Position numbers and translations under genes: made by a program. A stretch of DNA of 64,000 nt from Pedococcus sp. 5OH_020. GTDB taxonomy: Bacteria > Actinomycetota > Actinomycetes > Actinomycetales > Dermatophilaceae. This document shows, piece after piece, positions 17,469 through 27,528 of this stretch. The notes under the pieces were generated by a model. The model ran no database searches. It saw nothing but the letters and a program-made list of their open reading frames with translations, and had not been told where the DNA came from. The DNA lies in NCBI RefSeq assembly GCF_027812955.1, contig NZ_JAPYZV010000001.1, forward strand, positions 1-64,000, given 5' to 3'. The stretch's first letter is position 1. Every line of letters begins with the position of its first letter.

Positions 17469-17786
17469 TCAAGCCGGTGGCGAGGGGCTGGGTGTGGACA
17501 TCGCGACGAAGCTGCCCCTTTCCAGGCCTCGCATGGAGTCCACTCGCGCCAGCAGAGCCGTTTCGCGCTCGAGAATCACCTCAGCGCGACGCGCAATGAC
17601 AGCCGCAACCAGGGCCTCGTTGTCGGGGAAGTGATGGGAGAGCTGTGACTTGCTTGAGCCGGTGGCGGCCATGACGTCGTCCAGCCGGGTGCGGTTCACG
17701 CCCTGGACCCTGCCGTCCAGCATCGTAGCGCCGCTCAGCTTGCCAGGGTACTGGGGTGTTCGCGTGTAGGGGATGGGCAGCCCCAT
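17469..17786 (-). pseudogene. TetR-family regulator fragment
   Basis: The middle of this frame is a TetR helix-turn-helix: VNRTRLDDVMAATGSSKSQL then SHHFPDNEALVAAVIARRAE. The usual first helix is missing, because the residues before VNRTRL do not match the family. The protein stops after about 60 further residues, before the ligand-binding domain. A normal TetR regulator is about 190 residues. It is probably a remnant, and it lies divergently from the SDR gene it may once have controlled. Confidence 0.65.
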
Positions 17787-17933
17787 CGGTAACGTCGGGC
17801 GCCGCCTGATCGCAAATTCGCGTCCGCATCGGTAAGGGACGGCTGTGTCGCGCCACTACCTCCACAGCTTGGTGCACTGAAGACCGCCGGACCGAGACGG
17901 GTACGGCGAGAGACCGAACCGGAGGTTCCCGCA

Positions 17934-18704
17934 ATGTCAGATCGTTTCCTAGGGCACAAACTCGTCGTCACTGGCGGCAGTAGCGGCATGGGCCGCGCCA
18001 CCGCGGCAACTGTTGTCCGAGAAGGCGGCTCGGTCGTGCTGATCGGCCGCGACCAGGCCAAACTGGACGCCACAGTCCAACACCTTGGCGGCAGTGGATA
18101 TGTCACCGCCCTCGCTGGGGACCTGAACGACCCTGCACAGGTCACACGCATGGTCGACGCGATAGCTCAAGACCACTCTGACACCAGCCTTCTGGTGAAC
18201 GCTGCGGGCTTCTTCATTCCGAAGAGCTTCCTCGACTACGACCTGGCCGCCTACGACTCCTACATGGACATCAACCGAGGAACCTTCTTCCTGACCCAGG
18301 GTGTGGCGCGTGTCATGGTCGCCCGCGGCACGGGTTCCATCGTGAACATCGGTTCCATGTGGGCGCACCAGGCGCTGGGCGCCACGCCGTCGTCGGGATA
18401 CTCCATGGCGAAGGCGGGGCTGCACTCGCTGACGCACAACCTGGCGATCGAGCTCGCAGGTAAGCACATCAGGGTGAACGCGGTGGCGCCGGCAGTGGTG
18501 GCCACGCCGCTGTACGAGGGCTTCCTGAAGAAGGACGAGATCGACGAGACGCTGCACGGCCTCGATGGCCTGCACCCTTTGGGACGCGTGGGCAACGTTG
18601 ACGACATCGCCGCAGCCGTGACCTTCCTACTCTCCGATGACGCAAGCTGGGTGACCGGCAGCATCGTCAACGTCGATGGAGGCGTCATGGCAGGACGTAA
18701 CTGA
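17934..18704 (+). CDS. Short-chain dehydrogenase/reductase (SDR)
   Basis: 256 residues, classical SDR. The nucleotide-binding motif TGGSSGMG is at about 13-20, NAA is at about 89-91, and the active site has Ser in IVNIGSM and YSMAK (Tyr and Lys). The C-terminal [11 protein letters not shown] is the family ending. It should oxidise or reduce a hydroxyl or keto group with NAD(P), substrate unknown. ATG 17934 follows GGAGGTTCCCGCA. The neighbouring TetR gene on the other strand is a fragment, so local regulation may have been lost. Confidence 0.88.
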   Translation: MSDRFLGHKLVVTGGSSGMGRATAATVVREGGSVVLIGRDQAKLDATVQHLGGSGYVTALAGDLNDPAQVTRMVDAIAQDHSDTSLLVNAAGFFIPKSFLDYDLAAYDSYMDINRGTFFLTQGVARVMVARGTGSIVNIGSMWAHQALGATPSSGYSMAKAGLHSLTHNLAIELAGKHIRVNAVAPAVVATPLYEGFLKKDEIDETLHGLDGLHPLGRVGNVDDIAAAVTFLLSDDASWVTGSIVNVDGGVMAGRN

Positions 18705-18774
18705 GCGAACATCGATCACGGGGGACGGTGCACCGTCAAAGGCGTAGTCACCACGGCCTCCGCGGGAGTGCGGT

Positions 18775-19191
18775 GTGCCTCTGGCGCCCTACGGGAGTGA
18801 CGTGTGCCTCTCGCAGGGCGCCATCACGAGCAGTCAAGGACTCGGAGATGAGGACGCGCTCAGCGCAGGCCCTCAGAGCAGCGACGTGCGCGTGGTGTGG
18901 CGGCACGACGTACTGCTCACGAATCAGGACCAGCTGAGGATCGAGGACCTCAGCCGGTACGCGCAGCAGCTGGGCCTGAACGAGGATAGGTTCCTCGACG
19001 ACGTGCGACACGGGAAGTTCGGGCACCGGGTGGCCCAGGACGTGGCGTCGGCCGACGCGAGCGACGTCTCCGGCACTCCCACCTTCTTCGTCAACGGACG
19101 CCGTCACTACGGCCCCCTTGATGCCAGGACGCTCACCAAGGTCGTCCGAGCAGCAGCGATCCTTGCGCGCCTGACCAACTCACCTACCTGA
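18775..19191 (+). pseudogene. DsbA-family thiol oxidoreductase fragment
   Basis: The C-terminal half (from about residue 45) matches DsbA-like proteins: VLLTNQDQLRIEDLSRYAQQLGL, DEDRF-type helix, DVASADASDVSGTPTFFVNG with the conserved cis-Pro, and RRHYGPLD. The N-terminal thioredoxin strand and CxxC active site are absent, and the leading 40 residues look random. A full protein would be about 180 to 210 residues. Without the CxxC it cannot be a normal oxidoreductase, so I call it a remnant. Confidence 0.65.
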
Positions 19192-19360
19192 CACGTCGAG
19201 GGACACCCCGGTTCCAGGTTCTCCTAGCGCTGATATCGGTCGCAACCGCAGGTCTGTCGTGTCGAGACCGAACGGCGTAGGACTTCAGTGGCAGACACTT
19301 GGATGTCGACCGACGTCGTCACTGACCAACAAGCCAGACGCTGAGAGAAGGAGGCACAGG

Positions 19361-19981
19361 GTGAGCGAGACGTTGGAGAAGGTGAAGTCGGCCATCATCA
19401 CGGACCCTGACAATGCGTGGGCCACCGACCAGGGCTGGCAGCCGCTCTACTCGGCGCACGTTGACGCAAGGGTTGTGATCGTCGGCCAGGCGCCGGGCCG
19501 CCGCGCCCAGCTCTCGGGCATCCCCTGGGACGACCCGAGCGGTGTGACGCTCAGGGGCTGGCTCGGCCTGACTGCCGAGGAGTTCTACGACCCACGCAAC
19601 GTTGCCTTGCTGCCCATGGACTTCTTCTATCCGGGCAAGGGTCAACATGGCGACCTCCCACCCCGCCCCTACTTCGCCACCAAATGGCACCCGCAGCTGC
19701 TTGAGCAGATGCCGCACGTTGCCCTCACCTTGCTGATAGGCCAGTACGCGCAACGGCACTACCTGCGGAGCCGCGTCAAGGCAACGCTCACAGAGACGGT
19801 TCATGCGTACCAGGAGTACCTGCCACGGTGGTTTCCCCTCGTCCACCCCTCACCATTGAACTTTCGCTGGCAGGCCCGCAATCCATGGTTCGCGGACCTC
19901 GTCCTGCCCGAGCTTCGTCAGCGGGTGGCAGTTGCACTGGACTGCGGACAGAGCGCGCGCGACGTCAAGCGGAGCAACTGA
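19361..19981 (+). CDS. Uracil-DNA glycosylase family protein
   Basis: The GTG at 19361 has AAGGAGG six bases upstream, a strong site that decides the start; 206 residues. GQAPGRRAQ is the family's first active-site loop. HPSPLNFRWQARNPW near the C-terminus is the HPS-P-type intercalation loop with its conserved His. The central block LPMDFFYPGKGQHGDLPPR is typical of the COG1573-like subgroup. It would excise uracil or a similar damaged base from DNA or act on a related substrate. I see no iron-sulfur Cys pattern. It has no operon partners. Confidence 0.82.
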   Translation: MSETLEKVKSAIITDPDNAWATDQGWQPLYSAHVDARVVIVGQAPGRRAQLSGIPWDDPSGVTLRGWLGLTAEEFYDPRNVALLPMDFFYPGKGQHGDLPPRPYFATKWHPQLLEQMPHVALTLLIGQYAQRHYLRSRVKATLTETVHAYQEYLPRWFPLVHPSPLNFRWQARNPWFADLVLPELRQRVAVALDCGQSARDVKRSN

Positions 19982-20194
19982 GCGCAGGGCGATAAGAGAC
20001 GTTGTCAATGCGGCACAGACATGCAGCGGTTGACGGCGCACCGTGCGCGATGCGTCCGCATCGGCTGCCGTCTCCTCGCGGGCCCGTGGAGGCAAGGGGA
20101 GTGGCAGAGAGGTGCGACTGTTGGACGGCACACACCAAGCACGGTGCACCGAGCCGCCCAGCGCATCACAAGCCGGGAACAGAGGGGAGGGCCG

Positions 20195-20620
20195 ATGAAG
20201 AGCCCAGAGTCGTTCCGTGTCCGGGTTTCTGACCGCATCGGGCGCTACGTCGACGTCCCGGTGTCGGGCCACGCGGTCCAGGTCATGGCTTGGGGGACAC
20301 CCGGGTTGACTCCGACGGGGGCCATCCCCGACACCTTGAAGACACAGGCCCGGCAAGCATGGTTGAACGTGCAGAAGATCCTTGCGGCTGCTGGGCCCTG
20401 CTGGGACGACATCGTGAGCGTGCGAAGCTGGCCCACGAACCCTGCAGACATCCTCACGTACTCAGTGGTGTGCAGCCAGCTCCTTCATCATGAGCCGGTC
20501 TTCGCTCTTCGGGTCGTCCAACAGCTCATGTCGCCCGGGGATCCGCGTCGAGATCCAGGTCATCGCGGGCGTGCCCGCCGGTGCGGAAGGTGCGCCACGC
20601 CGGCGGCACCGCCAGGGCAG
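20195..20620 (+). pseudogene. RidA/YjgF-family protein, frameshifted
   Basis: ATG 20195 follows GAGGGGAGGG. The first frame gives SGHAVQVMAWGTPGLTP, DTLKTQARQAWLNVQKILAAAG and DDIVSVRSWPTNPADI, a RidA-type enamine/imine deaminase. Near 20532 the frame is lost. The expected continuation IRVEIQVIAGVPAG is found in the next frame, so one base has been gained or lost in CGCCCGGGGATCC. The C-terminus is then not recognisable. Either a pseudogene or a sequencing error in a G/C run. Confidence 0.68.
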
Positions 20621-20753
20621 CCGCGACGGGCAGTGCGAGCATCGTCGTTGCCCTCTGGCACTACCGGCTGCATACCTCATCCCGGCGGGCGTGCGGGTAT
20701 GGCGTTGCCGAACGGTCGACCAGTCCACGACTGTGGGGACTTCGGGGGAGCTG

Positions 20754-21359
20754 ATGATTGACTATTGCGAGATCCACGGAGACGTCATACGGACGGCCCG
20801 AGTGGTGTTGCGTCCCTGGAGCTACTGGGACATCACCGCCGCCCTGAGCATTTACGGAAGCCCCGCCGTGGCTCACTGGCTGGAGCCCGAGATGTCTCTC
20901 GTGACCGACAGAGGCAGCATGGCAGACATACTTGCCGACTGGGTCGAGGAAAGCGCTGCGGCTGTGCCACCCATTGGCCGTTGGGCGGTCACGGTGCCCT
21001 CCTCGGCTGGGGCGGGTGACGTCGTCGGCGGCGCTGCGCTGCTGCCATTCGGTCCCGACGGGCAGGACCTCCAGATTGCTTCGCAGCTGCAGCCCGCGTC
21101 GTGGGGCAAGGGCCTGGCAACTGAAGCAGGTCACGCCTTGGCGCACTACGCGTTCAGCCAGGGCGCCGTGGAGCTCTTCGCTGTGGCGCGTCCGCACAAC
21201 CGCCGCGCCGCGAAGCTGGCGGAGCGTGTAGGGATGGAAGGGGTCGGGGAGAGCGACAAGTACGCCGCGCGTGAGCTACAGGTCTACCGGCTGGTGCAAG
21301 CCGATCTGGACCTGCCTGCCGGTGGTGTTCTCATCAAGCCACCGGAAACCGGCCTGTAG
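20754..21359 (+). CDS. GNAT-family N-acetyltransferase (RimJ-like)
   Basis: 201 residues from ATG 20754, preceded by CGGGGGAG. The order of elements fits RimJ/RimL-type acetyltransferases: TARVVLRPWSYWD at the start, then WAVTVP and the strand VVGGAALLPF. The acetyl-CoA loop is QPASWGKGLATEAGHALAHYAF, and the C-terminal ARPHNRRAAKLAERVGM is the family's signature. The substrate is unknown. It overlaps the tail of the broken RidA frame, so it may once have followed RidA in an operon. Confidence 0.85.
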   Translation: MIDYCEIHGDVIRTARVVLRPWSYWDITAALSIYGSPAVAHWLEPEMSLVTDRGSMADILADWVEESAAAVPPIGRWAVTVPSSAGAGDVVGGAALLPFGPDGQDLQIASQLQPASWGKGLATEAGHALAHYAFSQGAVELFAVARPHNRRAAKLAERVGMEGVGESDKYAARELQVYRLVQADLDLPAGGVLIKPPETGL

Positions 21360-21757
21360 TGCGCCGAACTGAAGTAACCACGCGCGAGATAGTGCACTTC
21401 GTTGCCCCGGTCGCAGGTATCGCTGCGCTACCCGTTCCCCTGGGCGTCGCCGAGTCGTGTCGCCTCAAGTTCAGCGGATGGGCGGCGTAAGACCGCGTAC
21501 ACGGCTGGCACTAACGCCGCGTAAGCCCACGAACCAACCGCTGACTCACCGCATGCTGTCGTATTGCTTGAGTGCGCGTGACCAGTCCTGGGGCACGGGC
21601 GCGCCCCGGGCCAGGCACGCCTCGCGGGATGTTGCGCAGCACCCTGGCGCCCATGGGAGCCCAATAGCGCCAGCGCCCCGGACGCACCGTCATCGTCCGC
21701 GGTTGAGCTTGCCTGTCCGGAAGTGGCAACACCCTCGGGCGACCTCGACGAACACGT
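21360..21757. other. Intergenic, no gene seen
   Basis: About 400 bases with only motif-free frames. No promoter or repeat was recognised. Confidence 0.4.
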
Positions 21758-22282
21758 ATGGCAAGGCGGAGAAGACCGATCAGCTGGAGGTCAAGAATGT
21801 TGTCAAGCGGTTCACCTTTCCCGAGACTTTCGCTGTCCACCACGACGGGTGAGGAACCGGTGCTGCCTTCAGCCGCGCCCGGCAGCTACGCCGTGATCTT
21901 GGTGCACCGCGGCTCCTGGTGCCGGCAGTGCGTGGGGCCGCTGCGCTCATTTGCCAGCCGAAGCGACACGCTCGTGGCGGAGAACATCACGACGGTGGCC
22001 TCCCCGGCGGACTCGCGCAGCACGGCCCGCAAGACGGTCGAGGAGCTGGACATTCCCTTGGCCGCCGGTTGCGAGGCTTGTGTCCCGCAGGTCGCCGAGG
22101 CGCTCGAGTGCTACACCGATCCCGAGATGAGGTTCTTCCACTCCACGGACTTGGTGCTGGACCCCAAGGGCCACATCCTGCGCGCCGTCTACTCCCCTGG
22201 TGCCGTCGGCAGGCTTGGACCCCACAGACGGGATGGGTTCGTGAACAGCCGTCGCAGCTCAACCGCACGTCCCACGTCGTGA
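21758..22282 (+). pseudogene. AhpC/TSA-like redoxin, probably degraded
   Basis: The middle of the 174-residue frame matches thioredoxin-fold redoxins. SYAVILVHRGSWCRQCVGPLRSF has the strand, CxxC and helix. VASPADSRSTARKTVEEL and FFHSTDLVLDPKGHILRAVYSPGAVGRL are the later strands. The first 25 residues are Arg/Ser-rich and not like the family, and the C-terminus after GRLGP is also unlike it. The frame may be read as a truncated protein, but damage at both ends is more likely. It overlaps the MFS gene start by GTGA. Confidence 0.6.
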
Positions 22283-23577
22283 CTGTCACCTCGGCGAAGG
22301 GACCCGATCCGTTGCGAGCGCCGGCTCCTGCGACCAAGGTGTCCACCCGGGTCAGAACGCATCGGCTGGCGTTCGTGTCCGCGGTGGTCTCGTTGGTCGC
22401 CTCGTTTGCCGCGAACGCTGCCCCTGTCCCGCTCTACAACGTCTACCGTACCGAGGACGGGCTCGACAACGCGGGCATCTCCCTGGCCGTCGTCGCGTAC
22501 TCGCTGGGCACCATCGCCGCACTCCTTCTCCTGGGACGCGTGTCGAACCATTGGGGCCGACGGCGCACGGCCATCCTCAGCCTCGGCCGCGTTCTGCTGG
22601 GTTGCCTCGTACTGCTGAACGTTCACGAGGTCGGCACGTTGGTCGTTGGTCGCCTGTTCATGGGCTTCGGCTCCGGCATCGCGAGCAGCAGCCTCACGGC
22701 CTACATCGTCGACACAGCCCCTACCAGGCCGGCCTGGCTATCCCCGGTCGCCTCCAGCCAGGGACCCATGCTCGGTTTGGCCGTCGGTGCGATCGGCTCC
22801 GGCGCACTGGTCGGGTTCGGTCCGTTGCCCCGCCACCTCGTCTACCTCGTGACGATCGTCCTGCTCGTCCTGTCGGCCGTACTTATCGCCATGAGCCCCG
22901 AGACTGTGACTCCGAGGCCTGGCGCTTGGCGCTCGATGCGACCGCAGGTACGTGTGCCCGCCAGGATCAGGCACCTGCTTCCTGTCGCGACGGCGGTCTT
23001 CCTCGCCACCTGGGCCACAGGGTCCTTCTACCAGGCTCTCGTGCCCGCAGTGATCGAAGATCAGCTTCACACACGAAGCCCTCTGACTCTCGGGCTCGTG
23101 TTCGCGGCGTACATGGCCTCCAGCGCGTTCGCCGCGCCCCTGGGCGGCCGGTTCACACCAGCAACTGCACAACGCGCCGGCATGGTCGCGTTCCTGGCCG
23201 CGATGACCGGCATCCTCACCGCGATTGCCGCCGGCAGGCTGCTGGTGTTCATCGCAGCGACCTTCGTCGCGGGCGCCAGCCAAGGTGTCGCCATCAGTGC
23301 CACCGTCCGCGCCCTGCTGTACCGCAGCAAGCTCGGAGACCGAGCCCCGATCTTCAGCGTCATCTACCTTCTCTCGTACAGCGGCGCAGCCTTCCCCAGC
23401 CTCATCGCCGGCGCCCTCTCCAACGCACTGTCGCTGCCCAAGATTGCCCTCGGCTACGGAGGGCTCGCCCTGGTTGCCACCCTCTTCACCGTGGTTGCTG
23501 CGCAGGATCCCGCCGACGGAGGGCCCTATCGGATGCGAGCCGGTCGCAATAGTGTGGATCGCACAGCGCGGCCGTAG
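22279..23577 (+). CDS. MFS transporter, drug/metabolite efflux type
   Basis: GTG 22279 overlaps the redoxin stop, giving 432 residues. About twelve hydrophobic helices are visible. The loop between helices 2 and 3 has GRVSNHWGRRRT, the MFS signature, and the helix-5 region has PMLGLAVGAIGSG. The central loop between helices 6 and 7 lies around SPETVTPRPGAWRSM. It should be a proton-coupled exporter in the cytoplasmic membrane. The substrate cannot be predicted. A one-base-step overlap with the preceding redoxin suggests the two were once co-expressed. Confidence 0.85.
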   Translation: MTVTSAKGPDPLRAPAPATKVSTRVRTHRLAFVSAVVSLVASFAANAAPVPLYNVYRTEDGLDNAGISLAVVAYSLGTIAALLLLGRVSNHWGRRRTAILSLGRVLLGCLVLLNVHEVGTLVVGRLFMGFGSGIASSSLTAYIVDTAPTRPAWLSPVASSQGPMLGLAVGAIGSGALVGFGPLPRHLVYLVTIVLLVLSAVLIAMSPETVTPRPGAWRSMRPQVRVPARIRHLLPVATAVFLATWATGSFYQALVPAVIEDQLHTRSPLTLGLVFAAYMASSAFAAPLGGRFTPATAQRAGMVAFLAAMTGILTAIAAGRLLVFIAATFVAGASQGVAISATVRALLYRSKLGDRAPIFSVIYLLSYSGAAFPSLIAGALSNALSLPKIALGYGGLALVATLFTVVAAQDPADGGPYRMRAGRNSVDRTARP

Positions 23578-23871
23578 GCGGAGCACGCCGGGCTCCCCCG
23601 CACTCGACCATGACGCGTCCCGTGGAGGCTTCCCACGTTCAGCGTTGCTAAGGCGCATCCCGCTGCCGCCACGAACACCAGTGAGCCCGCACGGTAGGAG
23701 CCGAACTGCCAATGCGGGGTCTGGCGGCGGGGCAGGGCCTGTTCGAGCAGGGCAATCTCCCAGCGGGAGAGACCATGCTGGTGCGCATCAGCCGGGTTGG
23801 CCCGTAAGCGCCGCGCGTTTCGACGCACCACCTCTTGACCAGGAAGACACCTACCGAAGGAGACAAGTCCT

Positions 23872-24789
23872 ATGAAGGCGATCGTGGTGACCGACCAAGC
23901 TGCAGGGTCGGACGGGATGACACTGGCGGAGCGACCCGAGCCGTCGGCAGCGATCAACGACGTCATCGTCGAGGTGCACGCATCGGGGTTCGTCCCGACC
24001 GAGATGGAGTGGCCTTCCACATGGACCGACCGCGCCGGCCGCCACCGAGCGCCATCCATCCCCGGGCACGAGATGGCCGGGGTGGTTACCGCGCTCGGCT
24101 ACGGGACGACGGGGCTTTCGGTGGGGCGGCGGGTATTCGGCATCACCGACTGGCATCGCGACGGCACGCTTGCGGAGTATGTCGCCGTCGAGGCACGCAA
24201 CCTGGCGCCCCTGCCGGGAGATGTTGACTTCACCGTCGGGGCAAGCCTGCCGATCTCCGGCCTGACTGCGTGGCAGGGGCTGCTCGAGCATGGTCACGTG
24301 CAGGCTGGGCAGAGCGTGCTCGTGCACGGCGCAGCCGGCGCAGTCGGGACGATGGTCACGCAGCTCGCACGTGAGTTCGGCGCCCACGTCATCGGCACTG
24401 GCCGCGCCGGTGACCGCCAGAAGGCCCTCGACTACGGGGCTCAGGACTTCGTCGATCTTGAGAATGATGCGCTCGAGGAGGTCGGCGAGGTGGACCTTGT
24501 CTTCGACCTCATCGGGGGCGAAGTGCAGAAGCGGTCGGCAAGGCTGATCCGACCCGGAGGAGTGCTGGTCTCGATCGTCGGGCCGGTCGAAGCGCGGCCG
24601 GCTGACGGGCGGGCGGTCGACTTCGTCGTCGAGTCGGACCGTGGCCAACTGCGCGAAATCGTCCAGCGAGTCAGGGACGGACGGCTGCGCACGAACATTG
24701 GCCATGTCGTGCCCCTCGAGGAGGCAGTGACTGCCCTGAACTCGACCGACCGACGCAAGGGAAAGTCCATTGTCAGCATCCGCCACTGA
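23872..24789 (+). CDS. NAD(P)-dependent quinone-oxidoreductase-like protein (MDR, zinc-free)
   Basis: ATG 23872 has AAGGAG nine bases upstream; 305 residues. The N-terminal GroES-like domain contains PSIPGHEMAGVV. The Rossmann part has VLVHGAAGAVGTMVTQLAREFGA with its nucleotide-binding glycines. No structural or catalytic zinc cysteines are present, which puts it in the quinone oxidoreductase branch of the medium-chain family. It would reduce a quinone or an enone with NAD(P)H. No co-directional partner is adjacent, and the sigma factor on the other strand converges on it. Confidence 0.87.
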   Translation: MKAIVVTDQAAGSDGMTLAERPEPSAAINDVIVEVHASGFVPTEMEWPSTWTDRAGRHRAPSIPGHEMAGVVTALGYGTTGLSVGRRVFGITDWHRDGTLAEYVAVEARNLAPLPGDVDFTVGASLPISGLTAWQGLLEHGHVQAGQSVLVHGAAGAVGTMVTQLAREFGAHVIGTGRAGDRQKALDYGAQDFVDLENDALEEVGEVDLVFDLIGGEVQKRSARLIRPGGVLVSIVGPVEARPADGRAVDFVVESDRGQLREIVQRVRDGRLRTNIGHVVPLEEAVTALNSTDRRKGKSIVSIRH

Positions 24790-24901
24790 GCGCGGGACCT
24801 TGCCGAACCGGGTTGCTGCGGGCGGCGCCTGTCGGCACAGGGGCAGCCCGAACCAAGGCACGGTTCGGCTGCGCCCACGGTGACGGAAGGCATTCGTCTG
24901 C

Positions 24902-25612
24902 TCAGCAGACGCTTGACGGGTCCTGGAGCAGACCTCGGTCGGCAAGGTGACGTCGCACGTTGCGACGTGCGTGGAACATCAGCTGGTAGATCGCGTTGCG
25001 ATTGGATCCAAGCTGGCTTGCCAACTGGTCGATGGATGTCCCATGTACGACGATGCCGAGGAAGACGAGCCGCTGCCGGGCCGTCAGTGCAGTGGAAATG
25101 GCGGCCATCACTGCGTATCTGAGCTCACCCGCTTCCGCTTCGCCTTCCGGGGAAGGGGAGCGGGCGGAGGGTAGCCGATCCCAGTCCTCGCCGCTCAAGG
25201 CGTGCGTGACGGTTCGCCGCCGGTCGTGCTGACGGATCTTGACCCGTGCCTCAAAGGCGACGAAGCTGCGCGCCCAGGTCGTGAACATGCTGTCTCCGCG
25301 AAAGTCCGAAAGGCGCCGGATGATCGACACCAGCGCATCCGCAGCTGCTTGATGCGCGAGGTCGTCCCTCTCGGCGCCGGCCAGACGCGCACTGTCGCTG
25401 CGGCGAGCGAGCTCGCTGCGAGCAGCGCTGAGCAGGTAGGCGTACAGCTGGTTGGCGGCGCGCTCCCGCTGAGCGCCGCCGGCGCTCAGCGCAGTGGTCC
25501 ACCAGCAGTTCTCCTCGTCCCTGCGGCTGGTCGTTTCGTCCTCGCACTGGACGGCTACCTCGCTTGCGCTGCCGTGACATCCGCCAGTCATCAAGGCGTT
25601 GCTCGCTCTCAT
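24902..25612 (-). CDS. RNA polymerase sigma-70-family (ECF-like) sigma factor
   Basis: 236 residues. Region 2 is seen in DDLAHQAAADALVSIIRRL and FRGDSMFTTWARSFVAFEARVKIRQHDR, typical of sigma region 2.2-2.4. The linker GEDWDRLPSARSPSP leads to region 4: LTARQRLVFLGIVVHGTSIDQLASQLGSNRNAIYQLMFHARRNVRRHL. The long Cys/Trp-containing N-terminal extension (first 45 residues) is unusual. No anti-sigma gene is adjacent, so control may come from the N-terminal extension or from elsewhere. Confidence 0.85.
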   Translation of the reverse strand: MRASNALMTGGCHGSASEVAVQCEDETTSRRDEENCWWTTALSAGGAQRERAANQLYAYLLSAARSELARRSDSARLAGAERDDLAHQAAADALVSIIRRLSDFRGDSMFTTWARSFVAFEARVKIRQHDRRRTVTHALSGEDWDRLPSARSPSPEGEAEAGELRYAVMAAISTALTARQRLVFLGIVVHGTSIDQLASQLGSNRNAIYQLMFHARRNVRRHLADRGLLQDPSSVC

Positions 25613-26107
25613 CTAAGGTCGATCAAGTCCGCTTTTCCAAGGATGTTCCCTGGAGCGACGTAGGAAGGTCACGCCCAGACTTGGGCGGAGTGACCTAGTT
25701 GCCGGTGCTAGTTCCTGTAAGCCGATCCGCATTGTGAGTTCATGTGGAGTGGACACTCCGTGCGATTGGTGGACCGCGTCCTGTCGGCACCGTGCATCAC
25801 ATCGGGAACGGACTGGAAGGACCACGCCAGCGCATCGTTGGAAGTCTCCGACGGCCGCCGGCCGGCCCGAGAGCCGGTCAGATGGAGGCTGCGGGTGCGT
25901 GGGTCTGCAGTTGGCGTATGAAAGGCATGCAGCAGCCGGGCGACGGCGCCCGGGCCGAGTCGGCGTGCACCGGTGTAAATTGGCGGTCCGGCCCGGCGCA
26001 CCGTGCGAAAAGTACCCGGGCACGCGCGCATCGTTATCCTGCGCGCGGGCCCATCAACGTCGTCGGGCTCTGGAGCTGTCCCGTTGGCGGCGCTGCTTCC
26101 TCGAGGT
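25613..26107. other. Intergenic, no gene seen
   Basis: Nearly 500 bases between two leftward genes. Frames are open but carry no motifs. It should hold the sigma-factor promoter. I could not identify a terminator for the MFS gene to its right. Confidence 0.4.
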
Positions 26108-27451
26108 TCAGTCGAGCAGGCCCACCTGCGATCGACGTGGTCCCGCGGCAGCCGGGGCCCTCGACGTATCGCTGGTCGACATCCGCGGCTGCGAGATCAG
26201 GGCGACGGAGACCAGTGAGAGAACGGCGATCCCGGCCACATAGGCGGCGACAACATTGCTCGATCCGAACTCGGCGTACAAGGCGGTTGCGATGAGTGGA
26301 GCAAACGCACCGCCCGTCACCGCACCGAGCTGATAGCCCAGCGAGACGCCGGAGTACCGCACCTGGTGACCGAACATCTCTGAGAAGAGAGCCGGCGCGG
26401 GCCCGTAAGTGCAGCTGAAGAAGACCTGTGCGACCACCAACGCGATGGTTGCAAGCACGATGCTGCCAGTCGTGATGAGCCAGAACATCGGGAATACCCA
26501 GATGGCGAGCGCCACAGCACCGATCGCGTACGTCTTGCGTCGACCAATCCGGTCGGACAGGTGTGCAGCTGCGGGGATGGTGACGATGGAGACGACCGCT
26601 GCGATGATGACCGCCGTGAGGATCGCGCTCTTGGGGAACCCCAGGCCGGTCGTGAAGTACGCGAGGACGTACACCGCCAAGACGTAGTATGCCGCGGCGT
26701 TCAGGAGGGTTGCCCCGGCAGCCTGCAGCGTTTCTCTCCAGTGGTCGCGCAGCAGGTCGACCAGGGGAAGGCGGTTGGGTCGGTCATGCTGGGCCGAGTC
26801 GACACCTTCGAGACGCGACTGGGCGTAGATGCCCACGCCGACCAGAACGATGCTCAGTATGAAGGGCACGCGCCAGCCCCACTGAAGGAACGCGCCCTCA
26901 GTGGTGGTCGCGGACAACGCCAGGAAGATGACATTGGAGCAGATGAGGGCCAGCGGAACGCCGATCTGCGCAAAGCTGCCGTAGAAGCCACGGCGATGCG
27001 CGGGAGCGGCCTCGCAGACGATCAACACGGCACCTCCCCACTGACCGCCCAGGGCGAGCCCCTGGATGAGGCGCATCAGGACGAGCAGCAGCGGGGCAAG
27101 TGTGCCGACTGACGCGTAGGTGGGTAGGAGTCCGATGGCTGTCGTCGCCGCGCCCATGAGCATCATGGCCGTTACCAGTGTGGGCTTTCGGCCGAACCGG
27201 TCGCCGAAGTGGCCGAACAGGGCTGCCCCGAACGGGCGCACCAGGAAGCCCACCGCGAAGGTCGAGAGAGACAGCAGGATCCCAGCCGAGTTGCTGAACG
27301 CGGGAAAGAACAGCTTGTTGAGCACCAGCGCCGAGGCGGTGGCGTAGATGAAGAAGTCGTACCACTCGATAGCCGAGCCGGCGACGGCAACGACGACCTT
27401 CTTTCGCATGCCGATGCTCGAGCTGTTCGGTGTGTCGGTTGTTGTTGCCAT
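26108..27451 (-). CDS. MHS-family (metabolite:H+ symporter) MFS transporter
   Basis: 447 residues, twelve hydrophobic helices. SAIEWYDFFIYATAS in helix 1, RPFGAALFGHFGDRFGRKPTL between helices 2 and 3, and RLIQGLALGGQWGGAVL in helix 4 are MHS signatures. This family imports organic acids, aromatic acids or betaines with protons. It is the last gene of a leftward run with the FMN reductase and the tryptophan-dioxygenase-like gene, so it probably imports the aromatic substrate of this cluster. ATG 27451 has AGGA just upstream. Confidence 0.87.
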   Translation of the reverse strand: MATTTDTPNSSSIGMRKKVVVAVAGSAIEWYDFFIYATASALVLNKLFFPAFSNSAGILLSLSTFAVGFLVRPFGAALFGHFGDRFGRKPTLVTAMMLMGAATTAIGLLPTYASVGTLAPLLLVLMRLIQGLALGGQWGGAVLIVCEAAPAHRRGFYGSFAQIGVPLALICSNVIFLALSATTTEGAFLQWGWRVPFILSIVLVGVGIYAQSRLEGVDSAQHDRPNRLPLVDLLRDHWRETLQAAGATLLNAAAYYVLAVYVLAYFTTGLGFPKSAILTAVIIAAVVSIVTIPAAAHLSDRIGRRKTYAIGAVALAIWVFPMFWLITTGSIVLATIALVVAQVFFSCTYGPAPALFSEMFGHQVRYSGVSLGYQLGAVTGGAFAPLIATALYAEFGSSNVVAAYVAGIAVLSLVSVALISQPRMSTSDTSRAPAAAGPRRSQVGLLD

Positions 27452-27528
27452 GAATCCTCGCTCGGGTAGGTCTGGAAGTGAGCTGGTCGGTCAGTGCACT
27501 GGTCGTGCTCCGGAGCCGTCCCTTGTGT

